Shown here piece after piece: positions 46,828-57,160 of a stretch of 64,000 bases of DNA (position 1 is its first letter; the number at the start of each line of letters is the position of its first letter). The notes under the pieces were generated by a model, which was given only the letters and a program-made list of their open reading frames with translations, had not been told where the DNA came from and searched no databases. The position numbers and the translations under genes are program-made. The stretch comes from Shewanella basaltis (GTDB lineage Bacteria; Pseudomonadota; Gammaproteobacteria; Enterobacterales; Shewanellaceae), in contig NZ_JAKILA010000006.1 of assembly GCF_023283885.1 (NCBI RefSeq), positions 1 to 64,000 of the forward strand, given 5' to 3'.

Positions 46828-46842
46828 TGTAACTAAATTACG
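46828..46842. promoter_or_regulatory. HexR-like operator upstream of phosphoketolase
   Basis: TGTAACTAAATTACG matches the Shewanella HexR pattern TGTAATTAAATTACA at 13 of 15 positions. It lies 57-71 bp upstream of the ATG at 46900. A second such site precedes tal. Confidence 0.65.
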
Positions 46843-46899
46843 GATACAGTGTTCTCCAAGAAAGTTAATTCACTATTTTCACTTTTAATCGAGGTCATT

Positions 46900-49266
46900 A
46901 TGACTAACTCAACTGAGATCACAGCGCTAAAGAAATATGTAAGAGCCACTAACTTCCTTGCCACTTCACAGATTTATTTAAAGCAAAACGTACTTTACAA
47001 GCGTCCTTTACAACATACTGATATCAAACCACGCTTACTTGGTCATTGGGGCACCTGCCCTGGTATTAACTTTGTCTATGCCAACGTAAACCGCCTCATC
47101 GTTAAACATAAGCGTGAATTCATTTACCTTGTTGGCCCAGGACACGGTTTTCCTGCCGTTCAGGCAAATTTATTTGTTGAGGGCTCACTTAGCCACTTCT
47201 ATCCAGACACCATCCCGTATACTGAAACCGGTATCGAAGACATTTGTAAAAAATTCTCTGCTGCCTATGGGTACCCATCTCATGCTAATCCTGAGGCACC
47301 TGGACAAATTTTAGAAGGGGGTGAACTAGGTTATTCACTCTCTGTTGCTTGGGGCTCTGTACTAGATAATCCAAATTTAATTGCCGCCTGCCTCATTGGC
47401 GATGGCGAGGCTGAAACAGGTCCTTTAGCGGCGTCTTGGTATGCTAATCGTTTAGTCTCTCCAGCAAATAACGGTGCGGTATTGCCGATAGTACATATCA
47501 ATGGTTATAAGATTTCAGGACCTACACGTATGGGTCGTATGAGCCATGAAGAGTTAGATCTTGAATTTCGTGGTTTGGGCTACCATCCGATTATCGTTGA
47601 TGACCAGTTAGAAACTGACATTTTTGAACAAATGACAGCAGCAATGGATTTATCCTATGAGATGATTAATGACATTCAGCGCCGCGCACGCTCAGGCGAA
47701 GATGTGGTTAAACCTCGTTGGCCAGTTATTTTAATGCGCACTGCAAAAGGTTGGACGGGTACATCTGAATACGATGGTAAAAAACTCGAAGGTAACTGCG
47801 AATCTCACCAAGTTATTGTCAACAACTGCGCTAAAGATAAAGGTCACCTTGCTGCGCTTGATGCATGGTTAGCCAGTTACAAGTTTGAAGAATTGGTGCA
47901 AACCACAGAAGCAGGTGAACTGGTATTTGATAAAGACATTTTGTCATTAATACCACCCAAAGAGCTATGCTGTGGCCGCCAGCGTTTAAGTTATGGTGGC
48001 GAAGTGGTTCGTGCGCTTGCCAATCCAGATCTAACAAAACTGAGTTATGGTGCAGAAACGCCGCGCGGCCAACGTGGTTACTCTATGCTAAAAATGGGCC
48101 AGTGGATGCGTGACGCATTTAAACTCAATCGCGATCAACGTAATTTACGTATTTTCAGTCCAGACGAAACTTACTCAAATCAGCTACAAGCGGTATTTGA
48201 AGAAACAGACCGCGCTTGGCAGTGGCCAATTGAAAGCTGGGACGAAGACATGTCTCGTGACGGCCGCGTAATTGAGTTGCTATCTGAAAACCTATTATTT
48301 GGTATGCTACACGGTTACACGGTCACGGGTCGTCATGGTATGTTCCCAACTTATGAGGCATTCTCACAAGTCGTGTCTTCAATGGCGGATCAATATTGTA
48401 AATATGTCCACGCAAGCCAAGGCATCCATTTCCGTAAGCCAATCCCAGCATGTAACGTAGTATTGTCTTCATTACTAGAGCGTCAAGATCACAACGGTTA
48501 TTCTCACCAGAACCCGTCATTCTTAGGCGCTATGTTAGAGAAGCACCCTGACATTATTTCAGCATACTTGCCAGCAGATGCAAACAGCACCTTGGTATAC
48601 ACAGAGCGTGCTTACGCCGACCGAGATAAGTTAAATATTATTGTTGCCGGTAAAAAGTCATTACCACAGTGGTTATCACTGGACGAAGCTCGCAAGCAAG
48701 CAAAAGATGGGGTGATGGTGTGGGATTTCGCCTCTGATGAAAATCCTGATGTCGTGCTTGCAGGTTGTGGTGACTATGCGACTCAAGAGTGTATGGCATC
48801 ATTAGTGCTAATCCGCGAGATTTTACCAAGAGTACGCATCCGTTTTGTGAGTGTATCGGAACTTCACAGCAGCGGCTTAGGAAGCCTTAAGTTCCAAAGC
48901 AAGCCTTGGATGATGGATGAAGTCTTCACTGAAGATAAGGGCGTGGTATTCAACTATCACGGCTACCCAAATACCATCAAAAAGCTCGTATTTGACTATA
49001 AGGGTAACCGCCGCTTCCGCATTAAAGGCTATGAGGAAGAAGGTTCAACCACAACCCCATTTGATATGGGTGTGCGTAACGGTACTTCTCGTTACCATTT
49101 GGTGATTGATATGGCTTATAAGCTATTCCAACAAGGGGTGATTGATGAAACACAACATGTGGCCATCACCACCGATATGTTGCAACGTTTAGTCGACCAT
49201 AAAAACTACATCAAAGCCAATGGTGTGGATCCAGAAGAAATAGAAAACTGGGTATGGACACGTTAA
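46900..49266 (+). CDS. xfp: D-xylulose 5-phosphate/D-fructose 6-phosphate phosphoketolase
   Basis: Thiamine diphosphate enzyme splitting xylulose 5-phosphate (and possibly fructose 6-phosphate) with phosphate into acetyl phosphate and a shorter sugar phosphate. 788 residues from the ATG at 46900 (GAGG 5 nt upstream); an upstream in-frame start lacks a ribosome site. LLGHWGTCPG, PGHGFPA, EGGELGYSLS and the ThDP motif GDGEAETGPLAASWYANR are intact. Single gene between divergent AGCS and ompA-like genes, with its own terminator. Whether it uses one or both substrates cannot be read. Confidence 0.94.
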   Translation: MTNSTEITALKKYVRATNFLATSQIYLKQNVLYKRPLQHTDIKPRLLGHWGTCPGINFVYANVNRLIVKHKREFIYLVGPGHGFPAVQANLFVEGSLSHFYPDTIPYTETGIEDICKKFSAAYGYPSHANPEAPGQILEGGELGYSLSVAWGSVLDNPNLIAACLIGDGEAETGPLAASWYANRLVSPANNGAVLPIVHINGYKISGPTRMGRMSHEELDLEFRGLGYHPIIVDDQLETDIFEQMTAAMDLSYEMINDIQRRARSGEDVVKPRWPVILMRTAKGWTGTSEYDGKKLEGNCESHQVIVNNCAKDKGHLAALDAWLASYKFEELVQTTEAGELVFDKDILSLIPPKELCCGRQRLSYGGEVVRALANPDLTKLSYGAETPRGQRGYSMLKMGQWMRDAFKLNRDQRNLRIFSPDETYSNQLQAVFEETDRAWQWPIESWDEDMSRDGRVIELLSENLLFGMLHGYTVTGRHGMFPTYEAFSQVVSSMADQYCKYVHASQGIHFRKPIPACNVVLSSLLERQDHNGYSHQNPSFLGAMLEKHPDIISAYLPADANSTLVYTERAYADRDKLNIIVAGKKSLPQWLSLDEARKQAKDGVMVWDFASDENPDVVLAGCGDYATQECMASLVLIREILPRVRIRFVSVSELHSSGLGSLKFQSKPWMMDEVFTEDKGVVFNYHGYPNTIKKLVFDYKGNRRFRIKGYEEEGSTTTPFDMGVRNGTSRYHLVIDMAYKLFQQGVIDETQHVAITTDMLQRLVDHKNYIKANGVDPEEIENWVWTR

Positions 49267-49283
49267 TTCTCGTCTATATAGCT

Positions 49284-49316
49284 AACAGAAATACGCCATT
49301 AAGGCGTATTTCTGTT
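49284..49316 (+). terminator. Terminator of phosphoketolase gene
   Basis: AACAGAAATACGCC (49284-49297) pairs with GGCGTATTTCTGTT (49303-49316), and T residues follow. Confidence 0.92.
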
Positions 49317-49662
49317 TTAACCCCTCAAAAAATCGAATAAAACCGAATTTATTTAATTAACTCATTAAAATTACTGACGATATTTTCCACCCATATTTCA
49401 TCATTCTCAAGCACTGACATTAAACTTAATGATTGTTTTTATTTAACATTTCATTTAATCACCATTATTTTTACAGCGCCGTTAAATTGACCATTACAAA
49501 AAATTAATCCTTTTTACTATGGAAAAACATCTAATTACAGCCCATAATTGCGCCGCTGACTAAAACACAAAGAATCACCACGCTAAGTGTCAGTAATGCA
49601 TGACCCTAACAACTCCGTTACATGCATGTATGGTGGAGTAAAATAACAATGGACTAAAAATT
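49317..49662. other. Intergenic region upstream of the OmpA-like gene
   Basis: AT-rich, no gene seen. Two ATGCATG-type words occur near 49598-49630. The promoter and an expected long leader of the porin gene should be here, but no -35/-10 pair with normal spacing stands out. Confidence 0.4.
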
Positions 49663-50772
49663 ATGATGAAGAACACATTAAAAGTAGTATTACTCACCTC
49701 AATGTTACCTTTAGCTGCTACAGCAGCAGAACAACTTACTCCTTGGTATGTTGGTGGTGGATTAGGCGTCAACAATTACCAGCACAACTGCGATGATGCA
49801 CTAACATGTGGTGAAGATGACCCATATGCTTGGGATGTGTTCGGTGGTTATTTATTTAACGAATATATGGGTATCGAATTAGGATACCGTGATCTAGGCA
49901 ATGCTGACTGGACTGGTTCTGACAACAACATGTACGATGTTGGCGCAGCTGGTGTGAGTCTTGGTGTTGTAGGTTTTTACCCTCTAGCAGATAAATGGGC
50001 TCTTTCTTCTGAGCTTGGTGCATATAGCTACCTGCTAGAAAACAAAAAAGAAATTAATGGCGAGAACTTAAGTGAATCAGATATCGCTTTATTCGTTGGT
50101 GCTGGTGTTGATTACAATGTAACTAGCAACTTAAAAGTTCAAGCTAAATATCGCCGTTACGAAGGTCTAGATGCGAGTGTATTAAATAACTTACGCATGG
50201 ACAGTAACTACTGGGGATTAGCATTAAGCTACCGTTTCGGTACTGAAGCGGCTCCTGTTGCAGCACCTGTTGTTGCCCCTGTTGTTGCTGCGGCACCTGG
50301 CGATGATGACAAAGATGGCGTAACGAACAACATCGACAAATGTCCAGATACTCCAATGACACATAAAGTTGATGCAACTGGTTGTACTGTTTATGAAAAC
50401 GTAACAACTAAGTATGACTTAGGTGGTATTTTATTTGCTAATGATTCAGCTGAAATCCGTGCTGGTTCATATGCTGATTTAGAAAAATTAGCAGACCACT
50501 TAAACAAATACCCACAACACACTGTATCTATTGAAGGCCATGCTTCTAACGTAGGTAAACCAGCATACAACATGAAGCTTTCTGAGCGTCGTGCTGTTGC
50601 AGTTGCCAATGCATTGAACAACAAATACGGTATTAAAACGACCCGTATCAGTTCAATCGGTTATGGTGTGACTAAACCAGTTATGCAAGGTAACTCTGAA
50701 GAAGCTAACCGCGTAAACCGTCGTATCGAAGCGATTGTTACCGGCACAGAGAAACGCCCAGTAATGCGTTAA
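49663..50772 (+). CDS. OmpA family outer membrane protein
   Basis: 369 residues. Signal peptide about 1-21 (ending ATAAE). An eight-strand OmpA-type barrel (about 25-195) starts WYVGGGLGVNNY and ends YWGLALSYRF. An Ala/Pro/Val hinge (EAAPVAAPVVAPVVAAAPG) leads to a thrombospondin-3-like calcium repeat, DDDKDGVTNNIDKCPD, then the peptidoglycan-binding OmpA C-terminal domain with IEGHASNVGKPAYNMKLSER. It anchors the outer membrane to the cell wall. Codon use is noticeably regular, as in abundant porins. Two tandem ATG codons open it. Confidence 0.92.
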   Translation: MMKNTLKVVLLTSMLPLAATAAEQLTPWYVGGGLGVNNYQHNCDDALTCGEDDPYAWDVFGGYLFNEYMGIELGYRDLGNADWTGSDNNMYDVGAAGVSLGVVGFYPLADKWALSSELGAYSYLLENKKEINGENLSESDIALFVGAGVDYNVTSNLKVQAKYRRYEGLDASVLNNLRMDSNYWGLALSYRFGTEAAPVAAPVVAPVVAAAPGDDDKDGVTNNIDKCPDTPMTHKVDATGCTVYENVTTKYDLGGILFANDSAEIRAGSYADLEKLADHLNKYPQHTVSIEGHASNVGKPAYNMKLSERRAVAVANALNNKYGIKTTRISSIGYGVTKPVMQGNSEEANRVNRRIEAIVTGTEKRPVMR

Positions 50773-50796
50773 TTGTCACAATTATACGCTACACTT

Positions 50797-50826
50797 AAAA
50801 GTCGCTGCTTGCAGCGGCTTTTTTGT
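50797..50826 (+). terminator. Terminator of the OmpA-like gene
   Basis: AAAAGTCGCTGC/GCAGCGGCTTTT stem with one G-U pair and a two-base loop, then TTTT. Confidence 0.9.
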
Positions 50827-50971
50827 TTTCAGAACAACCTAAAATGAATACAACAGTGATTATCACTGGTGTTGCAGTGCCAGAGTTGCAAGCACCTTTC
50901 AATTTGGTTAACCAATTCTGTCTATTTAGCAACAATATCCGCCGAAATAGAGCGAAAATAATGGGGTATTT

Positions 50972-50986
50972 CGTAATTTTTTTACA
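50972..50986. promoter_or_regulatory. HexR-like operator upstream of tal-pgi
   Basis: CGTAATTTTTTTACA keeps both half sites GTAAT and TTACA of the HexR palindrome around a W-rich centre. It lies 8 bp upstream of the predicted -35. Confidence 0.6.
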
Positions 50987-50993
50987 AATTAAG

Positions 50994-51022
50994 TTGGAAT
51001 AATCCTCAAAATCGCTTCTAAT
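50994..51022 (+). promoter_or_regulatory. Putative tal-pgi promoter
   Basis: TTGGAA (50994-50999), 17-bp spacer, TCTAAT (51017-51022). Predicted start near 51029, 37 bp before the tal ATG. Confidence 0.5.
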
Positions 51023-51065
51023 AACGCTATAGTTTTATATTAATTGCTTATCGAGAGGAAATTTC

Positions 51066-52019
51066 ATGGCCAACACACTCGCGCAACTCAAATCATTCAC
51101 GACCATCGTTGCTGATACAGGCGATATAGAGGCAATTAAGCGTTACCAGCCTGAAGATGCAACAACGAATCCATCATTAATTTTAAAAGCATCTCAAATC
51201 CCAGAATATGCACCTCTTATTGATAATGCTATTGCATGGGCTAAAACACAAAGTGACAGTATTGAACAACAAATCGAAGATGCGGGTGACAAACTTGCAG
51301 TTAACATCGGTGTTGAAATTTTAAAATTAGTACCTGGCCGTATTTCTACTGAAGTAGATGCTCGCCTGTCATTCGATAAACAACGCTCTGTTGATAAAGC
51401 GCATAAGCTAATCAAACTATATCAAGAAGCAGGTATTGATAAGTCACGCATTCTTATTAAGTTGGCTTCAACTTGGGAAGGTATTTGCGCAGCAAAAGAA
51501 TTAGAGCAAGAAGGCATTAACTGTAACCTCACCTTACTATTTAGTTTCGCTCAAGCAAGAGCGTGTGCTGAAGCCGGTGTATATCTCATTTCGCCTTTTG
51601 TAGGCCGTATTTTAGACTGGTATAAAAAAGACACAGGTCAAGATTATACCGCTGAAACCGATCCTGGTGTGGTTTCAGTGACCGAAATTTATAACTACTA
51701 CAAGCAGCATGGCTATAACACTGTTGTGATGGGTGCAAGCTTCAGAAACATTGGTGAAATTATCGAATTAGCCGGTTGTGATCGCTTAACTATTGGGCCT
51801 GCATTACTTGAAGAATTGGCAAACGCTGATGTGACAATTAGCCGTAAATTAGTAGCAACAACCTCTACCGTTGCTGCACCAACCGCCCTCACAGAAGAGC
51901 AATTCCGCTGGGACTTTAATGAAGATCCAATGGCTGTTGACAAGTTAGCAGAAGGTATTCGTAACTTCGCCATCGATCAGGGCAAACTCGAAGTTATGTT
52001 AAAAGCAAAATTAAGCTAA
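51066..52019 (+). CDS. tal: Transaldolase
   Basis: Non-oxidative pentose phosphate enzyme moving a dihydroxyacetone unit between sugar phosphates. 317 residues, the E. coli TalB size. The Schiff-base lysine is K132 in [13 protein letters not shown]; Asp17 lies in VADTGD and the TTNPSLI block follows. GAGAGGA precedes the ATG. It is followed after 19 bp by pgi, so sugar phosphate interconversion is expressed as one unit. Confidence 0.96.
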   Translation: MANTLAQLKSFTTIVADTGDIEAIKRYQPEDATTNPSLILKASQIPEYAPLIDNAIAWAKTQSDSIEQQIEDAGDKLAVNIGVEILKLVPGRISTEVDARLSFDKQRSVDKAHKLIKLYQEAGIDKSRILIKLASTWEGICAAKELEQEGINCNLTLLFSFAQARACAEAGVYLISPFVGRILDWYKKDTGQDYTAETDPGVVSVTEIYNYYKQHGYNTVVMGASFRNIGEIIELAGCDRLTIGPALLEELANADVTISRKLVATTSTVAAPTALTEEQFRWDFNEDPMAVDKLAEGIRNFAIDQGKLEVMLKAKLS

Positions 52020-52038
52020 ACACTAGGAGATTTGACTC

Positions 52039-53676
52039 GTGACTACACTCACTCAAAGCACTACGTGGAAAGCATTACAGGCTCACACAAGCCAATTGCC
52101 TCATATGCGTGAATTGTTTGCTCAAAACCCACAACGTTTTGAGCAAATGAGTGTTAAGGCTTGTGGGCTGTTTTTAGATTATTCTAAAAACCGTATCAAC
52201 AACGACACGCTTGAATTGCTTTTTGCACTGGCCAAAGAAGCCAACTTAGCAGACAAAATCACAGCGATGTTTAAAGGTGATGTGATAAACAATACTGAGC
52301 AACGCTCAGTATTACACACAGCCTTGAGAAGCAAGCCAAATCAACAGATCATTACTGAAGGCGCCAATATTGTGCCTGAAGTACAACAAACACTGGCTAA
52401 AATGGCTGGGTTTGTAGAGTCTGTTCAATCAGGGCAATGGAAAGGCTACACAGGTAAAGCCATCACTGATGTTGTTAGCATTGGTATTGGCGGCTCATTC
52501 CTTGGGCCTAAAATAGTCTCTCAAGCATTAAGACCCTATTGGCAAGCAGGGCTTAATTGCCACTTTGTTGCCAACGTTGACGCAACCTCGATTTGCGAGA
52601 AGCTTAAAGGCTTAAATGCAGAAACGACCTTATTTGTGATGTCGTCTAAGTCTTTTGGCACCCAAGAAACACTGACAAATACATTGAGTGCTAAAGAGTG
52701 GTTTTTAGCACAAGGCGCATCTCAACAAGATATCGCTAAGCACTTTGTAGCAGTAACCTCAAATGTGGCTAAAGCAACCGAGTTTGGTATGGATGCTAAC
52801 AACATTTTCCCAATGTGGGACTGGGTTGGCGGCCGTTATTCACTATGGTCAGCCATAGGTTTACCCATCGCTCTACTCGTTGGCATGGATAACTTTAAAG
52901 CCTTACTCGATGGCGCTCATCAAATGGATGAGCATTTTGCTCATACTCCACTTGAACAGAACATGCCCGTAATAATGGCGATGTTATCTGTGCTGTATGG
53001 TAATTTTCATGGTGCTCAATCACACGTCATTTTGACCTATGACCATTACCTTCGCGGTCTACCTGCTTACTTCCAACAGCTAGATATGGAAAGTAATGGT
53101 AAATCGGTCACTCTAGATGGCACAGATGTCGATTACAGCACTGGCCCAGTGATTTGGGGTGGTGAAGGCACCAACGGTCAACATGCTTATCATCAGTTGC
53201 TACATCAAGGTACAGCATTAATTCCTGCTGACTTTATTATGCCACTACAAAGCCATAATCCGTTAGGTGAGCATCACGATCAACTTGCATCAAATTGTTT
53301 TGGGCAAACCCAAGCATTAATGCAAGGCAGAACTTATGACGAAGCATTAGCCGAGCTTAATCACAGCAAGCTTAATGAACAAGAGAAATCTCTTATCGCC
53401 AAACATAAAGTAATGCCAGGTAATAAACCAAGCAATACGTTATTAATGGATAAATTAACCCCTACAACTTTAGGTGCCTTAATTGCGTTATATGAACACA
53501 GAACTTTTGTTCAGGGTGCGATATGGCAAATTAATTCATTTGACCAATGGGGTGTTGAGTTAGGTAAGCAACTGGGTAATGATGTTTTAGCGCGTATAGG
53601 TGCAGACAAAAACGCCACAGAGTTGGACAGTTCAAGTAATGCACTTATTAACCTGTATCGAAAAGGTCAGTTATAG
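52039..53676 (+). CDS. pgi: Glucose-6-phosphate isomerase
   Basis: Interconverts glucose 6-phosphate and fructose 6-phosphate. 545 residues starting at GTG, with AGGAG 9 nt upstream. [12 protein letters not shown], the [13 protein letters not shown] substrate-binding block, the [17 protein letters not shown] signature and GVELGKQLG are intact. Cotranscribed with tal; this pairing is common in Shewanella. Confidence 0.96.
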   Translation: MTTLTQSTTWKALQAHTSQLPHMRELFAQNPQRFEQMSVKACGLFLDYSKNRINNDTLELLFALAKEANLADKITAMFKGDVINNTEQRSVLHTALRSKPNQQIITEGANIVPEVQQTLAKMAGFVESVQSGQWKGYTGKAITDVVSIGIGGSFLGPKIVSQALRPYWQAGLNCHFVANVDATSICEKLKGLNAETTLFVMSSKSFGTQETLTNTLSAKEWFLAQGASQQDIAKHFVAVTSNVAKATEFGMDANNIFPMWDWVGGRYSLWSAIGLPIALLVGMDNFKALLDGAHQMDEHFAHTPLEQNMPVIMAMLSVLYGNFHGAQSHVILTYDHYLRGLPAYFQQLDMESNGKSVTLDGTDVDYSTGPVIWGGEGTNGQHAYHQLLHQGTALIPADFIMPLQSHNPLGEHHDQLASNCFGQTQALMQGRTYDEALAELNHSKLNEQEKSLIAKHKVMPGNKPSNTLLMDKLTPTTLGALIALYEHRTFVQGAIWQINSFDQWGVELGKQLGNDVLARIGADKNATELDSSSNALINLYRKGQL

Positions 53677-53707
53677 TCATCATTGATACTGCAAACACTG
53701 CTTTATG

Positions 53708-53743
53708 AAAAATGCCGTTCAGCATGCTATGAACGGCATTTTT
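53708..53743. terminator. Terminator of tal-pgi
   Basis: AAAAATGCCGTTC (53708-53720) pairs with GAACGGCATTTTT (53731-53743). Confidence 0.93.
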
Positions 53744-53874
53744 ATTTGTGGCTCGGATCAAATTCACTAAACTGTGATTTTTTAGTAACGTAATTGCAAC
53801 ACAAGTATTGCACCCTATAGTTGAAATATGATACTTATTCATTGAGAGACATCATAATAACAAGGGAGGTTACC

Positions 53875-54060
53875 ATGGATCGATTAGACTATGGTGGTGC
53901 GCTAGACGAAGTTGTTGAAAGACCAAGCCGCTCAAAAAGCTCGTCCAAAAAACGCAAATGGCGTGAGATTGAAGCCATTAAAGATAAACAGCGTTTGCTC
54001 AAGGAATTACAAGATATCGATGATTCATTCGATTTCGATGTTAGTACATTAGTTCTCTAA
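53875..54060 (+). CDS. DUF3545 family small protein
   Basis: 61 residues from the ATG at 53875, which has GGGAGG 5 nt upstream; the frame runs further upstream without support. The sequence opens MDRLDYGGALDEV, then a very basic stretch SRSKSSSKKRKWREIEAI, then a helical KDKQRLLKELQDID and an acidic tail. This is the DUF3545 pattern in Shewanella and Vibrio. The basic segment suggests nucleic acid contact, an inference only. Own terminator. Confidence 0.78.
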   Translation: MDRLDYGGALDEVVERPSRSKSSSKKRKWREIEAIKDKQRLLKELQDIDDSFDFDVSTLVL

Positions 54061-54101
54061 TGGTAATAATAGACAATCTTTGGTTGTCGCTAACATCACA
54101 T

Positions 54102-54128
54102 AAAAAGAGCGCTGAATGCGCTCTTTTT
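54102..54128. terminator. Bidirectional terminator, DUF3545 and hemerythrin genes
   Basis: AAAAAGAGCGC/GCGCTCTTTTT arms with a five-base loop, 16 bp from the hemerythrin stop codon. Confidence 0.93.
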
Positions 54129-54143
54129 GTTATTGCGATAGAT

Positions 54144-54689
54144 TTAAAAAGTCTTGTCTACTTTATCAATGTAAGCCCGTAAATCCTCAAACATCGATTT
54201 ATCATTATCATTAAACAACGGATCATCAACAAGTCGTTGCTGACATAATACAGAAACTCTATCCCAATCATTGTCATCTAACGTGTTCTCAAATAGCGGA
54301 AACACTTCTCTTTCTTCATAATCCATATGTAATTGTTGTAATTGAATATAGTCTTTTAGATCTTTAATCAATTTCTCACGGGAAATGACAACATCGGACA
54401 AAATCATATTTAGACTGTAAATCAATGAACCAGAGGCTTCAGCTAAGCGATGATGTTCATTGTATAATTGACCGCAGTTTGCCAACCCAGCTTTGTTACT
54501 GTAGTAATCGTAAATGATATCTTCTAATGGATGATGACTATGCTCAGCATAGCTTTGCATATACTCGACGATATCCCTTACAAGATTAAAATTAACCCCA
54601 TGTCCATCTGCAAGTCGAGCCAATTTATTTGAAAGTATATTCAACAAAATGGCAATATGCTTATGATCGCGCATTAAACGTTGCAACAT
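54144..54689 (-). CDS. Hemerythrin HHE domain protein
   Basis: 181 residues, all helical. Iron-type ligands are visible: H9 (RDHKH), HSHHPLED with H and E, NEHHRLAE, and HMDYEEREVFP. Such proteins bind a diiron centre and may sense or store oxygen or NO, or protect Fe-S centres; the exact role is unknown. GGGAG precedes the ATG. Single gene between two terminators. Confidence 0.87.
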   Translation of the reverse strand: MLQRLMRDHKHIAILLNILSNKLARLADGHGVNFNLVRDIVEYMQSYAEHSHHPLEDIIYDYYSNKAGLANCGQLYNEHHRLAEASGSLIYSLNMILSDVVISREKLIKDLKDYIQLQQLHMDYEEREVFPLFENTLDDNDWDRVSVLCQQRLVDDPLFNDNDKSMFEDLRAYIDKVDKTF

Positions 54690-54812
54690 AACCTTCTCCC
54701 GTCATCTCTCTAGCAAACAACCATGTATAAATAATAGCCAATATTAACGCTTTTTCTAATCTACACTAGGATATTAACAATGAGGTATGACCAAGATCAT
54801 AATATTGGAATA

Positions 54813-54854
54813 TAAAAAAACACCTAACCGCAAACCAGTTGCGTGTTAGGTGTT
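54813..54854 (-). terminator. Terminator of the thr operon
   Basis: AACACCTAAC (54819-54828) pairs with GTTAGGTGTT (54845-54854), extended by CGCAA/TTGCG inside; the minus strand ends in eight T. Confidence 0.92.
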
Positions 54855-54871
54855 AGAACAGAGCCAAGAGG

Positions 54872-56155
54872 TTATTTTAATACAGAAAACATATGCGCTT
54901 TTAGCTGCTCAAAATCAGCCTCTAATTCTGCAGATAAAATGGGCTTCTCAGCAACTGCAGCTAGTTCAACAGGTAGAGGCAATTCAATTGCTAATTGCTG
55001 ATCAACCACATCTTTAAACTTAGCTGGATGAGCTGTGCCAAGAAAAATCCCAGTTTCATCGTCCGTTAACTCTAAGGTTAAAGCCTGCGCAGCAATCGCT
55101 GCATGGGGCTCTGAAAGATACCCAACTTGATAGAGTTGAGCTAAAGCAGCAGCTGTATCATGCTCAGATAAAGCAATGCCCGTCACTAACGATAAAGGCC
55201 AACCCATTTGCTCGCAAATCGCCTCGACACGTGGCCAGTTACTCGGCTCCGACACATCCATGGCGTTTGACATGGTTGCAACCGTTTTATGTGGTTGCCA
55301 TGCGCCATCTTGTAAATAGCGAGGTACAGTATCATTACTGTTAGTGGCGGCGATAAACCGCTTTATTGGCAGCCCCATTGCTTTGGCGAACAACCCTGCG
55401 GTTAAATTACCAAAATTACCACTGGGTACAGACATCACAATGTCATCATTACCGGCTTTTTTTGCTTGAGCGACAGCCTCAAAATAATAACAAATCTGCG
55501 CTAATAAACGGCTAATATTGATTGAATTAGCGGAGTTTAAAGCTAAACCGTCACGAACATCGCTGTCATCAAACGCTTGCTTAACTAAATGCTGGCATGC
55601 ATCAAAATCTGATGTTACCGCTACAGTGTGAATATTTTTGCCTAATGTAGTGAACATCTTTTCTTGTAGTTCACTAATTTTGCCTTTCGGATACAACACC
55701 ATGACGTTGACTTTATCTAAACCATAAAATGCATCCGCTACAGCGGCTCCAGTGTCACCGGAGGTGGCGGTAAGAATTGTCAGCTTTTTATCACCCGCCA
55801 GCAAATTAACGCATTGAGCCATAAAGCGAGCACCAAAATCTTTAAACGCCAGTGTTGGGCCATGAAACAACTCTAAACAGGCACGTTTTTTATCGACGTT
55901 AACTAATGGCACATCAAAGGTAAATGCATTATCAACGAGCTTATCAACACTGTCTTGACCTAATTCATCTGCTAACCAAGCGCCAAGTACCTTTTTGCTT
56001 CTTTGAGCAAAAGGTAAAGCGAGCAATGCATCCACATCAGCCAACCTAGGGATCGATTTTGGAAAAAACAACCCTCTGTCTTTGCCTAATCCCAGTTGTA
56101 CCGCCTGACTGAAATTCACTACCTGAGATGGGTGTTTTAAGTTATATAATTCCAT
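54872..56155 (-). CDS. thrC: Threonine synthase
   Basis: PLP enzyme converting O-phosphohomoserine to threonine. 427 residues. The PLP lysine is K105 in HGPTLAFKDFGARF; the phosphate-binding VPSGNFGNLTAG and TATSGDTGAAV blocks are present. Last gene of thrLABC, 45 bp after thrB. AAGG precedes the ATG. Length and motifs match the E. coli type. Confidence 0.96.
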   Translation of the reverse strand: MELYNLKHPSQVVNFSQAVQLGLGKDRGLFFPKSIPRLADVDALLALPFAQRSKKVLGAWLADELGQDSVDKLVDNAFTFDVPLVNVDKKRACLELFHGPTLAFKDFGARFMAQCVNLLAGDKKLTILTATSGDTGAAVADAFYGLDKVNVMVLYPKGKISELQEKMFTTLGKNIHTVAVTSDFDACQHLVKQAFDDSDVRDGLALNSANSINISRLLAQICYYFEAVAQAKKAGNDDIVMSVPSGNFGNLTAGLFAKAMGLPIKRFIAATNSNDTVPRYLQDGAWQPHKTVATMSNAMDVSEPSNWPRVEAICEQMGWPLSLVTGIALSEHDTAAALAQLYQVGYLSEPHAAIAAQALTLELTDDETGIFLGTAHPAKFKDVVDQQLAIELPLPVELAAVAEKPILSAELEADFEQLKAHMFSVLK

Positions 56156-56200
56156 TACGACTGCCTTTTCAATTTCAAAATAAATAATATCTACCGACGG

Positions 56201-57160
56201 TTACACGCAGCGGGTACCTAATTGATCGAGTTTACACACATGAGCAAAACCACCAGGTTGTGAAATATAATGTTTCATCAACCAGTCTTTGGCTTGTTCT
56301 GCTAGCGCTAAATCGTCTGTCACGCTAAACAATGTAGGGCCACTCCCTGAAATGCCAGTTGTGAGCATGCCTAACTCGGCTAATGCATCTCGCGCCTCGG
56401 TATAACCCGGAATCGCAGCAGCGCGATAAGGTTCGGCTAAAACATCTTTAAGCATCTCAATTGCTAATGACGCATCTTGTTGATAACTCGCATGCACAAA
56501 AGCACTTAAATAGCGACCAAAATCAATCGCAACAGACTTATCATATTGAGCGGGTAATAACTCACGCATTTTGGCTGTCGATAACGATATGCCAGGGTAA
56601 GCGACTACCCAATACCAGTTATCAAAACTAGGAATAGCTGCACATGCTTTATCACGTGCATTGAGCATTAATTGCATTCCACCTAAATAACAAGGGGCGA
56701 CATTGTCATAATGGACACTGCCAGAAATTTTACCTTCAAACTCGCCCATTAATCCGAGTAGCGCCTGTTCATCAAATGGTTGATCAAAATGTTCATTTAA
56801 CGCATAGAGGGCGGCAACCACAGAGCTTGCACTTGACCCCAGCCCACTGCCAACTGGAAGGTTTTTTTCTAAGCAGATAGTGACGCCATCTTCGCGTTGT
56901 AGTTTTTGTAAAAAAAACTCAGCACATTGGTACACAATATTGTCTTTGCCTTGCGACGGTAATTTATGAGCCCATTGACCTATTTGGCTAAAATTAATAC
57001 CAGACTTCGCCTTACTGATCATGACTCTATCACCAAGCAGTGAGCCATCAATAGGGGCTAATGCTGCCCCTAATAAATCAAAGCCTACCCCAACATTTCC
57101 CATTGATGCAGGAGCATATACAGTCAGTAATTCTTGGCTTACATTCATCGTTTGACTCAT
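56201..57160 (-). CDS. thrB: Homoserine kinase
   Basis: GHMP kinase making O-phosphohomoserine. 319 residues. The ATP-binding loop is [18 protein letters not shown], and the C-terminal [12 protein letters not shown] block is intact. The first ATG (57160) overlaps the thrA stop codon as ATGA; a second ATG four codons later is possible. Translationally coupled middle gene of the operon. Confidence 0.96.
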   Translation of the reverse strand: MSQTMNVSQELLTVYAPASMGNVGVGFDLLGAALAPIDGSLLGDRVMISKAKSGINFSQIGQWAHKLPSQGKDNIVYQCAEFFLQKLQREDGVTICLEKNLPVGSGLGSSASSVVAALYALNEHFDQPFDEQALLGLMGEFEGKISGSVHYDNVAPCYLGGMQLMLNARDKACAAIPSFDNWYWVVAYPGISLSTAKMRELLPAQYDKSVAIDFGRYLSAFVHASYQQDASLAIEMLKDVLAEPYRAAAIPGYTEARDALAELGMLTTGISGSGPTLFSVTDDLALAEQAKDWLMKHYISQPGGFAHVCKLDQLGTRCV

